From Mesostigma viride (taxonomy: Eukaryota > Streptophyta > Mesostigmatophyceae > Mesostigmatales > Mesostigmataceae): DNA of 64,000 nt. Positions 18,862-30,750 of the stretch are shown here, in pieces. Position numbers and translations under genes: made by a program. Location of the stretch: NCBI GenBank assembly GCA_009746045.1, contig RPFO01000594.1:1136818-1200817 (forward strand), given 5' to 3'. The number at the start of each line of letters is the position of its first letter. The first letter of the stretch is position 1. The notes beneath the pieces were generated by a model. The model had not been told where the DNA came from and searched no databases. It saw nothing but the letters and a program-made list of their open reading frames with translations.

Positions 18862-19080
18862 ACCGCGAGTTGTGGGAGTACATGTGGGCACCACGCCGGC
18901 CCCCGGAATCATTATGTTTACCATATTTGGTCACTGACACATGGTTGTAATTGTCGAGCTATTTGCTAGCACTTAATTCATAGCTGCTTGCGGTGGGCCG
19001 CTCAACGGGGGCCAATCTGCTGCATCACTGAGGCGTATTAGCGTAGCTCTGCCATCCGTCACCTGCACCAGGTATAATAT

Positions 19081-19366
19081 ATATTAAAAATATAATTACT
19101 TACAGCAGAGTGAAATCACTCAAACCAAAGCAAACGCCCAGCTATAAACCTATATACAGAGCCATGTCACTAGCTCTATACTACGATAAGACCAATGGAA
19201 ACTCCTAACGGGAGGAACCTAATAGCCCTGCTGCACCGCAAAATCAGCCCGCGTACGGCGGAGCATGATGTCATGCAGCCATGGCCCGAGTCAGCGCCAC
19301 CGACAAGCGCTGACGCCAATATGACGTCCAGGTCCGCGCCGACCATGGGGCCCGCTGGCCCTCCAG
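19081..19366 (-). mobile_element. RADF/DLEGQ family fragment, tandem copy 1
   Basis: It is repeated 364 bp downstream (19445-19730). On the minus strand it encodes REDQLDLEGQRAPWSARTW, SYWRQRLS, a frame break, and then RADFAVQQGY followed by a stop. The same blocks occur on the plus strand at 21541-21720. The Gly-Pro-Pro-rich frame on the plus strand is a shadow of this. Confidence 0.55.
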
Positions 19367-19444
19367 GTCCAGCTGGTCCTCCCGGAGCCGGCAACACTCC
19401 TTGAAGAAGGCGGAGGTCAGGGGCCCCATGGCATAATATATTAT

Positions 19445-19730
19445 ATATTAAAAATATAATTACTTACAGCAGAGTGAAATCACTCAAACCAAAGCAAACG
19501 CCCAGCTATAAACCTATATACAGTACAGAGCCATGTCAAAGCTCTATACTACGATAAGACCAATGGAAACGCCTAACGGGAGGAACCTAATAGCCCTGCT
19601 GCACCGCAAAATCAGCCCGCGTACGGCGGAGCATGATGTCAGCCATGGCCCGAGTCAGCGCCACCGACAAGCGCTGACGCCAATATGACGTCCAGGTCCG
19701 CGCCGACCATGGGGCCCGCTGGCCCTCCAG
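19445..19730 (-). mobile_element. RADF/DLEGQ family fragment, tandem copy 2
   Basis: Near-identical direct duplicate of 19081-19366 with a 4-bp deletion near 19641 and small indels. It is truncated at CCCTCCAG, where copy 1 continues. The high identity suggests a recent duplication. Confidence 0.6.
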
Positions 19731-19893
19731 GCATAATATATACGGTGCCTCTCCTACCTTGGACTATAGACTAGAGGGCAGGCCAGTTGTGTGCCGGTAG
19801 TGCCTAGTGTGGTACGCGCCCCCCTCTTTCGCAGTAATTGAAGTACCAAAAGGGCCGGGTCTCGGCGCTTAGTTACGGAACCTTAGAAGCCGA

Positions 19894-20102
19894 CTGCTCA
19901 CATGGGTCTTATTGCACCCACAGTTTGCCGGATCGTTAGCATGTCTTTTAGCTAGCGCGCCCGAATGCAGCTGTGGCATGCCTTTGGCATGAAGGAGACT
20001 GGGGGTCTCTGCCCTTTCTCCTGTTGTGCACACACAGGGATTAAAAGCACTTCGGTGCTCCGTGACTCCCCAACGGGAGCACGAGTTTAATTAATTAATT
20101 AA
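19894..20102 (+). mobile_element. SINE-like repeat family 2, copy 2, with (TTAA)n tail and 11-bp target-site duplication
   Basis: The flanks ttagaagccga are identical at 19883-19893 and 20103-20113. The tail is TTTAATTAATTAATTAA. The body matches 18634-18861. Long duplication plus simple-sequence tail indicate LINE-type retrotransposition. Confidence 0.7.
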
Positions 20103-20244
20103 TTAGAAGCCGAGTGGCAAAAGGTTTCCGCACAATATTAATTAACCTATTAAACTGCGACTCCTGACTGGGGTTTAGCAAATATGTTTCCTGATTAGCT
20201 GTACTTGTGGGTGATCTGGTGGAGTTTCGTCTAGGGTCCTGCGT

Positions 20245-20974
20245 CTAGGGTCCAACGGCCGGTAACTTGTACATACTTCTCAAGTTCTTAACTGAACACC
20301 TATGAGTCCCCGCCCCTCCAAAACACCTTGGGCAATTCTTGGGGTCTTGCTTAATTGTGGCGGAGGTACTCGGGCGGCCCACATGCAGGTCGCGTCGCTG
20401 CTGTTGCTGAGCTCGGGGGTCAGGCCCGGTCTGGTCCAGCATCCAAGAGAGTTCGTGCAGCTTCTTGCGGCACGAGTCTGAGCCAAACAGCCGCTTATCC
20501 TCAATGGAAGGGAAGGTAAGCAGCCGGCTGGTGGGGGCCGGTGCGCCGCCTTGTACCGTGCCGTGGGGAAGGCGGTGCCCACGCAGTTCTATTTACCTAC
20601 GAGTTCCAGTTGCATGGGTAAGGAGCTTGCTCCTGGCTTAATTCGGCCTCAAGAGACTTGACCGTCTCCCCTGGCTGCAGCATGCTGCTCCAAACGGATA
20701 CTGGCTGCATGCCACCACTCTCGGCATTGGCGGCCGGTCGGCGTCCTCGCGCACTTCTGCTCGGCGTTGGGCTTCCAGCTCCTGCAGCTTCGTGGCGATG
20801 GCGTCTGTGGTCGAGGTGGTTGCTAGCTGCATGACCGCAGTAGGTCCGCGTAGGAGTGCGGCAGGAGGCTGCCATCTGCCGGCCGAGTGGGCTGGGCAGC
20901 GATGGTGGCCGCCGTGTGTGTAGCTGCAATCCAGGGCCGGAACTGCGCGGCCAGCAGGGCCTCAGGGGGTGCAT
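20245..20974 (-). pseudogene. Decayed open-frame segments of unknown protein (possible transposon ORF)
   Basis: Minus-strand pieces look coding but lie in different frames: a helical charged stretch ATKLQELEAQRRAEVRE near 20760-20800, SLEAELSQEQAPYPCNWNS ending at 20597, and LHELSWMLDQTGPDP then CPRCFGGAGTHRC near 20300-20450. No family is recognised. This could also be exons of an unknown gene, but no consistent splice sites were found. Confidence 0.25.
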
Positions 20975-21540
20975 GCACTATGGTGACTTCTGTTCCAGCA
21001 TCATTGTCGGCGGTTCGATGTTGGTAGGTGGTGGGCTGGCGGGTCCGAAGTTACCATACACGTACGTGTATTTGTTTCCCGCTTTTTCTAGAACTCGTAC
21101 CCATGCAGCTTTATCGTGAACTCAAACAAGCTATGTATCCTAGTTGTGCGGGAAGTGGCAAGCAAGGGCATGTGTTGACTCAGAGTGGACTGATGGGGCT
21201 GCCGGTGACTTGTCGCCAGTTGATAAGGGTTTGTGCCTGACATGCCGACCGAGAAGAAAATTTGTTGACAACTTTATCACCACTTTCTCACAATGATGCC
21301 GAGCTGGAGCCTGGAGGGCTGGAGTGTGTGCTGCCGCATTACTACCCTTGGGCTGTATAACCAACTCGCCACTACAAATAGGAATTAACGAGTTGCACTG
21401 TCTTCGCGAGATAATCGGGCAGCCCACAAACCAACCTAATAACAGTTTTACTGTCCATGCTGGGACCATATTTGGGACATATATACTGTCCATGCTGGGA
21501 CATATTTTTAATAGGCATAGTTGTCTCACTTCATATATGA

Positions 21541-21866
21541 ATTAAGTCTCCACGAGTGCTGCCAGCGCCGTGAAGACCGCCTCGACCTCGAGGGTCAGAC
21601 CGCCCCGTGGTCTGTCCGCACGTGGTCCTCGTATTGTCGGCAGCGCCTAGCGCTGTCACTCACCCTCACCCCCACCGTGGCTGATGTGTTATTTCGCCGC
21701 ATGCACCCGGGCCGACTTTACGTCGCGACCCATGCGCTCTAGATCCCTCCCAGGCCTGCATGGTAGGCCGGCAGCGATCATGTTGCTGCGTGTCGTAGTT
21801 TTGTGATGTAGTTCGTTGTACCTTCTGCAGCTGGCGTGATCCTTGGATGTCCGTGTCAGATTACTA
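21541..21866 (+). mobile_element. RADF/DLEGQ family fragment interrupted by a TTAA transposon
   Basis: It encodes EDRLDLEGQTAPWSVRTW and SYCRQRL, then in another frame CTRADF. The element's noncoding tail continues at 24153-24260 after the TTAA transposon. Comparison with 8098-8190 shows the uninterrupted arrangement. Confidence 0.55.
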
Positions 21867-21870
21867 TTAA

Positions 21871-24148
21871 GGGGACGGGACATGCCCGAATTTTTTGGCG
21901 CCAAAAAATTCGCGCCGGAACCGAAGGTCATAAATTTCACGTGCACGGTGTGCGCACCCCTTGCGGAAGTGGCCATGGCGACTGCGTTCAGGCGAAACTA
22001 CCACACTAGGGCAGGCGAAATGCAAAAATTTTACTCGAATCTAAAAGACGATGAGTTTATGATGTCAGTTTGTTGCGGAAATCAGCTGGTTTACAATATC
22101 GCTGTTGTTTTTTTATGCCATCGGCATGGGGGGTAATCTGAATTTTTTGGTCGCGCGGAATAAAATAGAATTCATGATAGCGGCAGTAAAATCGCGGTTT
22201 TTAGGGTTGTTTTGACCGTGAAGCAGGCGTTAATATCGGTTGCATCGAATTCTAAACCGCGCTGGTGCTTTTTTCCAGATTTTCGGCCATTATCGGTAAG
22301 TAATTGTTCAGACCTGAGCAGTGCGTGTCTGACCTGTCCATGGAAGAACGGCGGTTGTTGCGCGCCTGGGCGAGGGATTTACGAGGGCGAGGTACAGATT
22401 TGTCGCGAATGTTATCTGCTATCAGTGCTTTCTTCTATGAGCTCATCGTTCGAGGTTTTTTGCGTTCTTTTTGGGCAGTTTCCGCCAGCTATCTCGCCGT
22501 CGCTTGCCGTTGTGTTGTCGAATACCTGGCAGCTTTAGATTGTTTTCGTTGATGTCGTGATCAGGGCCGCTTCAGTCGCAGCCTATAGCTCTTCAGGAAG
22601 GTATAAGGCATTTCATAAAACGTGTTCCGGCAAGGATGTTGTGCGTATGGACGCTTCTTGTTGTGTGAGAGTGACGCACCCTCTCTTCGCAGCGGCATCA
22701 CAGCGCTCATGCGCTGAAGGGCCGCCAATGGTTTCTTTGCATTTTATCGTGCAAGGATGGAAGTGTTTTAGTGATGATGATGTTGGAGATATTGCATTTG
22801 TGTGACTGCATGTAGATAGCTGGCACCAATGGTTGTTTGAGCTTTCCTTTGTTATGATGATGTGACAAGACTACAATGTGCTGAGCCAACCATGGTTGAC
22901 ATGCATGACTGCATGCAAGCTATATATACCATGTTCCTGCTTGGTTCCTTGCCCTCCATAGTCCCAGTTTGTCATCCATGCCGGGGAGGACAGTTTAGGA
23001 GGTGTTGTTGAGTTGATTAGCTTGGTTGTCATCAACCTTACACTCTAACCTAGGAGAAACATAGGAAATGCTGCTTAGGCATATTAGGGCTACCATCGTC
23101 AAGGCTATGAACATATTTACAAGGCTGGCCATGCTGGAGGGATGATGAAGACATATGAGGTGCGTGGCCAGCCCTTCGTACATTGTAAACATACTCAGCA
23201 TGGTTTTGGTGCATGTTGGATGGCATATGAAGTGGCACTGTGGGGTTACTAACTTACTGAGTGGTCCTTAGCGCCTTGTCAGGTGGTCATATAGGAAACC
23301 CATCAACTTGAGTAGTTCTTGTCACAATGACCCCCACGTTGACCATGCGTTGCCGTCAGCGTGCAAGAGTTAATTATGTGTGCTTTGGTCAGTTTGCAGA
23401 TGTCTTTGATGAAGAAGGAGGTGCTAGTGTGGCTGAATGGTTACTATAATTTCCTTGTAGTGTCTACATGGGTGGCCGTCTTGGAATGGTTGTAACTTGG
23501 GCAGTTCTTGTCAGAATGGCGTCAAACCTGGAACATTGGAGGTACCATACGTGCAGAGGATGGTAGTGTGTGGTTTGGCCAGTTTTCACGTGGCTTAGAT
23601 GTATTAAGGGGTGTTAGTGTGGTTAAATACTAGCTAAAACCTCCGTCAGCGTCATCACAGGTGGCAATCTAGGAATATCCATCAAATAGGGCTGCGCTTG
23701 TCAGAATGACCTGAAAATTTGGGGCTGCATGTCCCCCCTCTCTAGTATTTGAAAATATAAGATATGGCATGATTCCATGTGTTTATGATTTGTTTTAATT
23801 TTTTTGGTGAAAAAAAGTACCCTTTTTGCGGGAAAATCCATCAATGTGTCTAAACATCATTATTTTGTGCTCAAAATTAGGCAGACTTTCTCAAAAGTGG
23901 GGGAACTAATTGGAAATATATGATTTGGTCCAAATATGTTTGCCCATTGTCCTAGGGAAAATATGCCAAAAGTAGCGTCTTTTTCTATTTTTAGCGCGTA
24001 ACCGGCATCTGGTGGGGGCTAGTACCCCCCCCAAGTGGTTGGAATTTTTTTTTTAAATCATATTTATGGTTCCCAATCATAATTGGATTTTTAGCACATG
24101 CATAGGTATGGTTTCCAGAAAAGTGCCCTTTAGGCATATCCCCTCCCC
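21871..24148. mobile_element. TTAA-flanked DNA transposon, copy 1 (2,278 bp, non-autonomous)
   Basis: It is flanked by TTAA at 21867-21870 and 24149-24152. The termini are inverted repeats of about 15 bp (GGGGACGGGACATGCC versus GGGGAGGGGATATGCC), with two mismatches in the first 15. A perfect 24-bp palindrome centred on TTTGGCGCCAAA lies at 21888-21911. TTAA duplication suggests the piggyBac superfamily, though the termini are not classic. No transposase is recognised; frames are short and not conserved in copy 2. Confidence 0.75.
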
Positions 24149-24313
24149 TTAATTTCTTCAGGGTTCTTCTTCTTTTGGGGGTTTTCCTTCTGTTGCATGC
24201 CAATCTCAATTCCGTAATTTAGTATTCTCAATGAACATATATGGAGTTTGATACTTTGGGGTCATGGCTTGGGTCATGATGTTGCAATGTCCTACTATAT
24301 TTATGGGACAGTT

Positions 24314-24493
24314 CAGTTAATTAATGAATTAATTAATTACTAGACACGTGACTGCGTCACGTGAGCATAAGTCGATCCTCAGTGGGAGGGGAACATGGGA
24401 TGGAATGGATGGTGTAAGCTATCTAGGTCCTAGTTACAGGGGCGTGGGCACCGCGGCCCGAATCGCTATGAATGCCATACTTGGTCACACGCG
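24314..24493 (-). mobile_element. SINE-like repeat family 1, copy 2, with (TTAA)n tail
   Basis: The flanks gggacagtt occur at 24305-24313 and 24494-24502. The tail of TTAATTAATGAATTAATT type is at the left, so the element reads on the minus strand. It carries the same blocks as 16193-16376 and 32835-32977, including CACGTGACTGCGTCACGTG. Confidence 0.65.
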
Positions 24494-24547
24494 GGGACAG
24501 TTAGGACATCTTGTACGAGGCAGATGTCCTATATGTGTGCTAATTAA

Positions 24548-26826
24548 GGGGACGCGGCGCGCCGAATTTTTTCCGCGCCAAAAAATTCGCGGTGCCAGCC
24601 GTACCGTGAAAGTGGGTGCACACTGCACGGTGCGCGCTCCCCTTGCGGAAGTGGCCATGGCGACTGCGTTTAGGCGAAACTAGCAATGTAAGGCTAGAGA
24701 AATGCCAAAAAAATGCTCGAATGTTGAAGACGATGATTTAATGATGTTGGTTTGTGGCGGCAAGTAGCTGATTTGCAATATCGCTGCTTTATTTTACTGC
24801 CATCGGCATGGGGGGTAAACTGCATTTTTTCGTCGCGCGGAATAAAATATAATTCGTGATAGCGGCTGTAAATTCGCAGTTTTCGGGGGCTTTTTGACCG
24901 CGAAGGATGAATTCGTATCGGTAGCATTGAATTCCAAACCGAACTGGTGCTTTTTGCTACATTTTCGGCCATTCTCGGTAAGTAATTCTTCAGGCCTCCG
25001 CCATGCATGTCGGAACCTTCCATGGAAGAACGGCCGTTGTTGCGCGCCTGGGCGAGGGATCTGCGAGGTCAAGGTATAGATTTGTCGCGAATGTTCTGTG
25101 CTATCAGTTCTTTCTTCTATTAGCTCATCGTTCGAAGTTTTTTCCGTTCTTTTTGGGCAGTTTCCGCCAGCTAGCTCGCCGTTGCTTGCCGTGGTGTTGT
25201 CGAATACCTGGCAGCTTTAGATTGTTTTCGTTGATGTCGTGGTCAAGGCCGCTTCAGTCGAAGCCTATTGCTTCTCGGGAAGGTTTCAGGTATTTCATGA
25301 AACGTGTTCTGGCAAGGATGTTGTGCTTATGGAAGCTTCTAGTTGTGTGAGAGTGACGCACCCTCTCTTCGCAGCGGCATCACAGCGCTCATGCGCTGGA
25401 GGCCCGCCAATGGTTTCTTTCCATTTTATCGTGCAGGGGAGGTTTTAGGGTTTTACTGACGATCATGTTGGAGATATTGCATTTGTGTGACTGCATGTAG
25501 ATAGCTGCCACCATTGGTTTATTTGAGCTTTCCCTTGATATGATGATGTGAAAAGACTGCAATGTGCTGAGCCAGGCATGGTTGACATGGTTGACTGCAT
25601 GCAAGCTTTGTATGCCATGATCTCCTTGGTTCCTTGCCCTCCATCGTTCCAGTTTGTTGCCCATCTCAGGTAGGGCATTTAAGGAGTCGCTGCAGTGTTG
25701 ATTAGCTTGGTTGGCATAAACCTTAACACTCTAACCTGGGAGAAACATAGAAAATGCTGATTAGGCATTTTAGTGCCATCATCATTATTGCTATTCACAT
25801 GCTTATAAGTCTGGCCATGCTCGAGGGACGGTGAAGGGGTATGAGATGTGTGGCCACCCATTTGTATTTCATAACATATTCAGCATGTATTTGATGCATG
25901 TTGGATGGCATGCAAAGTGTAATTGTGTTTCCTTGGTAACTGAGTGGTCCTTAGCGCCTTGTCAGGTGGTCGTCTAGGAAACCCATCAGTGCGTGCCACA
26001 GTGACCCCCGACCTTGAGCATGTGTCGTCATCAGTGAGCAAGAGTTAGAGGTGCTTTTGGTCATAGATTTGCTGAGTTCTTGGCATGAAGTTTACAAGGT
26101 AACCTTGGGTTGAGTATAGTGTATGCTCTCTTGGCATGTATGCCTAGCGATCGTGTTGCTATGCTTGCGCTGGCAAGGTTGGCCATGCCGAGGGCAGGTG
26201 AGGGCAGATGCGGTGCCTAGGCGTTTGCTTCTGTTTTGTGATCGAGTAGGGCATGCTTTCAGGCTCTTTGGATGGAAAACATCGTGCCTAAGTGGCCTTG
26301 TACAAAGAAAAACCTTCTTCAGCGGTCGTGAGAGTGGCATCTGCCAAACGCAATAACTTGAGCTAGGGTTATCCGATTGACCTCAAACTTGGACCGTGGC
26401 TGGGACCACCCGTGCCGAAATTTAATAGTGCTTTTTGGCTTGATCTGACAAGTTTATGAATTGTTTTATATTTTAAAGTGAAAAAAATCGCGTTTTTGGC
26501 GCCACGGGCTATTTTTTGAACGGCGGTGTCCATATGCCCCATGTAAGTTGCTGTTTGCGATGTGCCAGGAAGTTACTACGTGGCTTGTGCTTTTTGGGTC
26601 AACCTGTATTGTGGATTGGCTGGGGCATAACCAGCCCTAGTTAGCGTCTTTTGCTATTTATAGCGCATTATTGGCGTATATATGGGGGTAGTACCCCCAA
26701 GAAGTGCATGGACAACTCACTAGAGATGTTATTTAGTGCCCCCAATCATAACTTAGCATTGTGCAAATGAATTTCAAGTGATATTAGCATATGTCAATTT
26801 TAAGGGTTTTGAGGTGCCACATCCCC
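24548..26826. mobile_element. TTAA-flanked DNA transposon, copy 2 (2,279 bp)
   Basis: It is flanked by TTAA at 24544-24547 and 26827-26830. The termini GGGGACGCGGCGCGCC and GGGGATGTGGCACC form imperfect inverted repeats. It is related to copy 1 along its whole length in the same orientation, for example GAAGTGGCCATGGCGACTGC and CGCGCCTGGGCGAGGGAT. The subterminal palindrome is present but imperfect here. It has no transposase. Confidence 0.75.
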
Positions 26827-26830
26827 TTAA

Positions 26831-27231
26831 TATAGCACCATCCTCAGGGGGGTGCGCGAGTGCGAAAAATAAAACCGCTCATGTATAACACATTAAATTA
26901 CACCTCAAAACAATTCTGTTGCGCCCAGTATTGGAAACTAGGCAGTCGCTTGGGTAGCCAGGCACGGCTTTTGAACACTGACATCATGGGTTGTCCCAGG
27001 GCCCCGCCAGCTGCACTGTCTAAAAATAACTGGCAGATGACAAGCTAAAAATGAGTGGCAGCTACATGCACCACTATACCCGGCCCCCTGTACTTTGGTC
27101 CTTAATTAGTCCCTGCAAACTTGGTCTGAATATATAGTGATGTCCGGTATCAGGGCGTAGAACACGTCCATAACCTTTAGCAGCAGACCTAAATATATCA
27201 CGGTATTGTCTCTGGCTGGCATTCGTGCCGC
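26831..27231. other. Unassigned spacer between transposons
   Basis: I see no gene, RNA or clear repeat in this stretch. Confidence 0.4.
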
Positions 27232-29269
27232 GCCGCCTCCCATTAAAAAATTAAATTAAATTAAATTATAACATGCCTCCGTGGGGAGGTCATGTAGCAC
27301 ATATTTCATGATGGATGGGGTGGAGGAAGCCGCGTGATCGAACTATCCTAACTCTATCTAGAAAATCCTAACTGCACTACTCATCATCAAAACGCCTCCT
27401 CCGCTTGGGGGGAGGTGGCTTGCCCACAGGGTCGGGCGTGTGCGCCTTGACAATCTTCTTCCACCGCGTCTTGTCCTGCATGGCAGTCCAAAGGCGGGAG
27501 AGAGAGTGGATGCGGTGCTCAAACTGGGCTGGGACCACTAGGTCGTCCAGCAACATCTGAACGTAGTTCGTGACAGGTTTCCCTACCCTTTTGGGAATGT
27601 CCTTGGGGCCAGGCCAGGTCAGAATGTGCCGCCCTGGCTGTCCAAGCCGCTGGGGGCCGGCCAGACCGAGGGTGGTGTCGACCTGGCTGGTGCGTGCAAG
27701 GTGTCCTACGAATGCTATCCTACGCTGCCTAATCTCGTCCGAAACACGGGGCATGCCTGTCGCGTCCGTGATCTATCACGTCCGCAATTCAGATTTTAGC
27801 GTAATTCTGACGTCCGCAGCCTTGTGCGGGTTGCTATACCGCGGCCCGGTACTGACGCCGCGGATCTCAATTGTACTCACGCGCCAAGTCCGCTGAATTT
27901 GCTGACGGAACTTTTGGGCGGACCTGAATTTCACTGACATTCGTCACAAGGGCAGTTTGCCGAATGCTGGTACACAGCAAGCCGGCGAGGCACTGAGCAG
28001 ATGTGCAATTTCAGGATTTCAACGTGGGACACCAGACACAAATGCAAGGAAGCCCCAGGCGGTGCCTGGCATAGCCGATAGATTTGCCCTTGTATATTTG
28101 TGTTCGCTTGACAGATAAAGCTTGAAGTTTAGCTTGTCGGAAATTAGACAATGTTATGATTGGCTGATGTCTAAAGTGGCGCTAGTGGCGCCAGCCGCCA
28201 GGCTTGAGCTTTGAGCAGTATAGAAGGATGAGCAACGAACCATGGTGGTCGTTGTTCGTCCGTTTCTCTCCCTCACAACTGGTTTGTTGTCTTCATGGGG
28301 TGAAATAGTTCGAGCAGCCCGGAGCAGCCCCCGTGAGTGGTTGCATGCAGTCAGTTGCCATGAGGATGGACTGACGGATATGACAATGTATTGGTTTTCA
28401 CTCTGGGCTCCAACTTGGGTAAAAAGTGGGGAATTGTGGGTAAATCTAGGGTAAATGCCGGGTAAAAAATTTTTACCCAAAGGTAAAAACAGGGTAAATG
28501 GAATTTGTGGGTAAAAACAGATGAAAAAATTACCCCGTTTTTACCCAGTTTGAACTCGGTATGCCATAGTGTTGGGCAAAAAGGGGGTAAAGTTTTACCA
28601 CCTGGTAAAAAACAGGTAATTTCCGTTTTACCCACCAGGTAATTTCGGGGTAAAACTTTACCCACCAGGTAAACTAGGGGAAAAGAACAATTTACCCATA
28701 TTTACCCTCTTTTTCCCCGAGTGGGCCGGGTGCAGGTGCAGCCCACCCTGGCCCTCCCATCAAATGACATCGAGGCTTGACCTGAAACTTGTTGCACGTT
28801 GCTACTAGGATAAAGGGACGGAAAGAATTTCAGCACCGACGGGGGAGTTCAGCAACGGACGGAAGGAATTTCAGCGGCGACGGGCGACGGGCTAACGGAA
28901 CCCCATAAACGGTCGGCCCACCAATTTGCTGCGTTCTGCGTCGCGGCCCAATCACGAAATTTCAAATTTTGATGGCCGCGGGATGACGTTATGGCTGTCG
29001 CAGCGACCTGTTTAGTTGGTCGTCCCTGATGTGCAGCTACGTTTTCAGTGTTGGAGGGTTGGAAACGGGGTTTGAAAGGACAAACGCTCAGTTATTTAGT
29101 GACGGGTCTTTGGAACTGCTGGACTGTTGGTGCCGTAAGCTCTTGGAGAGGGTTGCTAGGAAGACGAACTGTCAGGGTAGGATGTGGCACCGGTCTGACG
29201 CCTGGTAAAGCTGCGTTTTTTGTTTGCTGGGCTTTTGAACGGTAATGAATGCATATTTTTGCTTCCAGG

Positions 29270-29720
29270 CGGTCCATTTCCGTTGTGTTCACGCGAGGAG
29301 GGGAGAGGGGATAGGGAGGGGCCGTTTGCTTCCCGGGCGGTTCCATGGATCATGTCCCGCCATATGCACATATGCCACCGTCTTTTGCGCTCGGTTTCCT
29401 TTTATTTCGGTTTCGCCGCTTTGGAACGTCGTTTCATGCATTAATATGCTTCGAGGCCGTCTCTTTGCGTTGTGTTTCCGTCAGCAGCGGGAAAGGAGGC
29501 CCGGTTTGCTCGGCCATCACATTCGTTGCGTCTCTTCCCGGATGGGAGGTATGCCTCCCGCTCTTGGTTGCTGTATTTCGATGGGGAATGCTTTCGAATG
29601 CCTTTCCATTCTTTTCCCTGCACCCACGCAGTATTTTTCCGTTGTGTTTCGGTGAGCCACGGGAATGGAGTCAGCGTAGGCTTAGCGAGCCTCTCCGGTG
29701 CGTCATTCCCTGTCGTGCAG
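29270..29720 (+). repeat. Degenerate internal repeats of the CACTA-like element
   Basis: Three or four diverged units share CCGTTGTGTT(T/C)C, a G/A-rich run and GCCGTTTGCT-like segments. Frames are open but show no recognised domain. Confidence 0.35.
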
Positions 29721-30203
29721 GTGTGTCTTTGTTATTCTAACCGCCAGATCTGTCGTATTTCGACTTGGAGTGTCATGAAATGTCCATCAACTGATTTGTT
29801 GGCAGATTTTGGCTGGGGCAGGTACCGCTTCGGCATGTGCTCCACCATTGGGACATGGCTGCAACTACCCCAGTCACCTGCCACCCATCTGACTTGGGCC
29901 AACTCATCCCCTTTCTTGTGTTTGTTGCTTCTGCATGGGCTGTTTTGAAAGCAGGTATGCTGCCTGCGGGGGATGGCCCAGACGCGGCGTGGTATCATGA
30001 GCATCAAGCGCGGCTAGGCAAACGGCCGGGGATATAAGCTCTGGATGTTGATTTTGATTTGGTTTTGTAACTTTTGATGATCAGTTTATAAAGGACCGTA
30101 AGGCGGCTTTTAATTTTCCATTCTTCTCCATTTTCCCTTCTAGTTTATGGAGCTCTGCACATGCTTCCCTCCTTTATCGAGGATCGCATTAACGAGGAGA
30201 GCA

Positions 30204-30750
30204 TGGTAGACGGTGTGCCTTACATTGGTTGCTCAAGTAACAATGTGTGTGCCCACGTCCATGTGTGCATGCTCTCTCCCATTCCCTAGGTTCATGGGAC
30301 ACTAGTTTCCCTCATGCTTTGTAATATATGGCTAGCTTGTTACCTTGGAATGTGAGTTATGTGCGCTGAAATTAAAGCCCATTAGGCGGTGCATGGTATG
30401 CGGTGTGCCTTATTGGTTGCTCAACTATGTGTGTGCCCTGCACGTCCATGTGTGCATGCTCTCTCCCATTCCCTAGGTCCATGGGATGCTAGTTTCCCTC
30501 GTGCTTTATAATATATGGCTACCTTGTCACCTTGGAATAAGTTATGTACGATGAAAACCAATTAGGCGGTGCATGGTGTGCGGTGTGCCTTGTATTGGTT
30601 GCTCAACCATTTGTGTGCTCACGTCCATGTGTGCATACTCTCTCCCATTCCATAGGTCCATGGGACGCTAGTTTCCTCGTGCTTTATATAATATGGCTAC
30701 CTTGTCACCTTGGAATAAGTTATTTACACCGAAAACAAAGTAGGGGGGTG
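30204..30750 (+). repeat. Three tandem ~175-bp units inside the CACTA-like element
   Basis: Units start at about 30204, 30391 and 30568. They share CGGTGTGCCTTNNATTGG, CGTCCATGTGTGCAT, CTCTCTCCCATTCC and TAATATATGGCTA. They differ by indels and scattered substitutions. Confidence 0.8.

Noticed and set aside
19195-19404. Collagen-like GPAGPPGPAGPPG protein
   Set aside because: It is the antisense of the repeated DLEGQ.APW coding block present at three other sites.
22212-22538. Protein gene inside the TTAA transposon, with GTAAGT donor
   Set aside because: The matching region in copy 2 is interrupted by stops in the same frame, and the conserved GTAAGT has no acceptor at a plausible distance.
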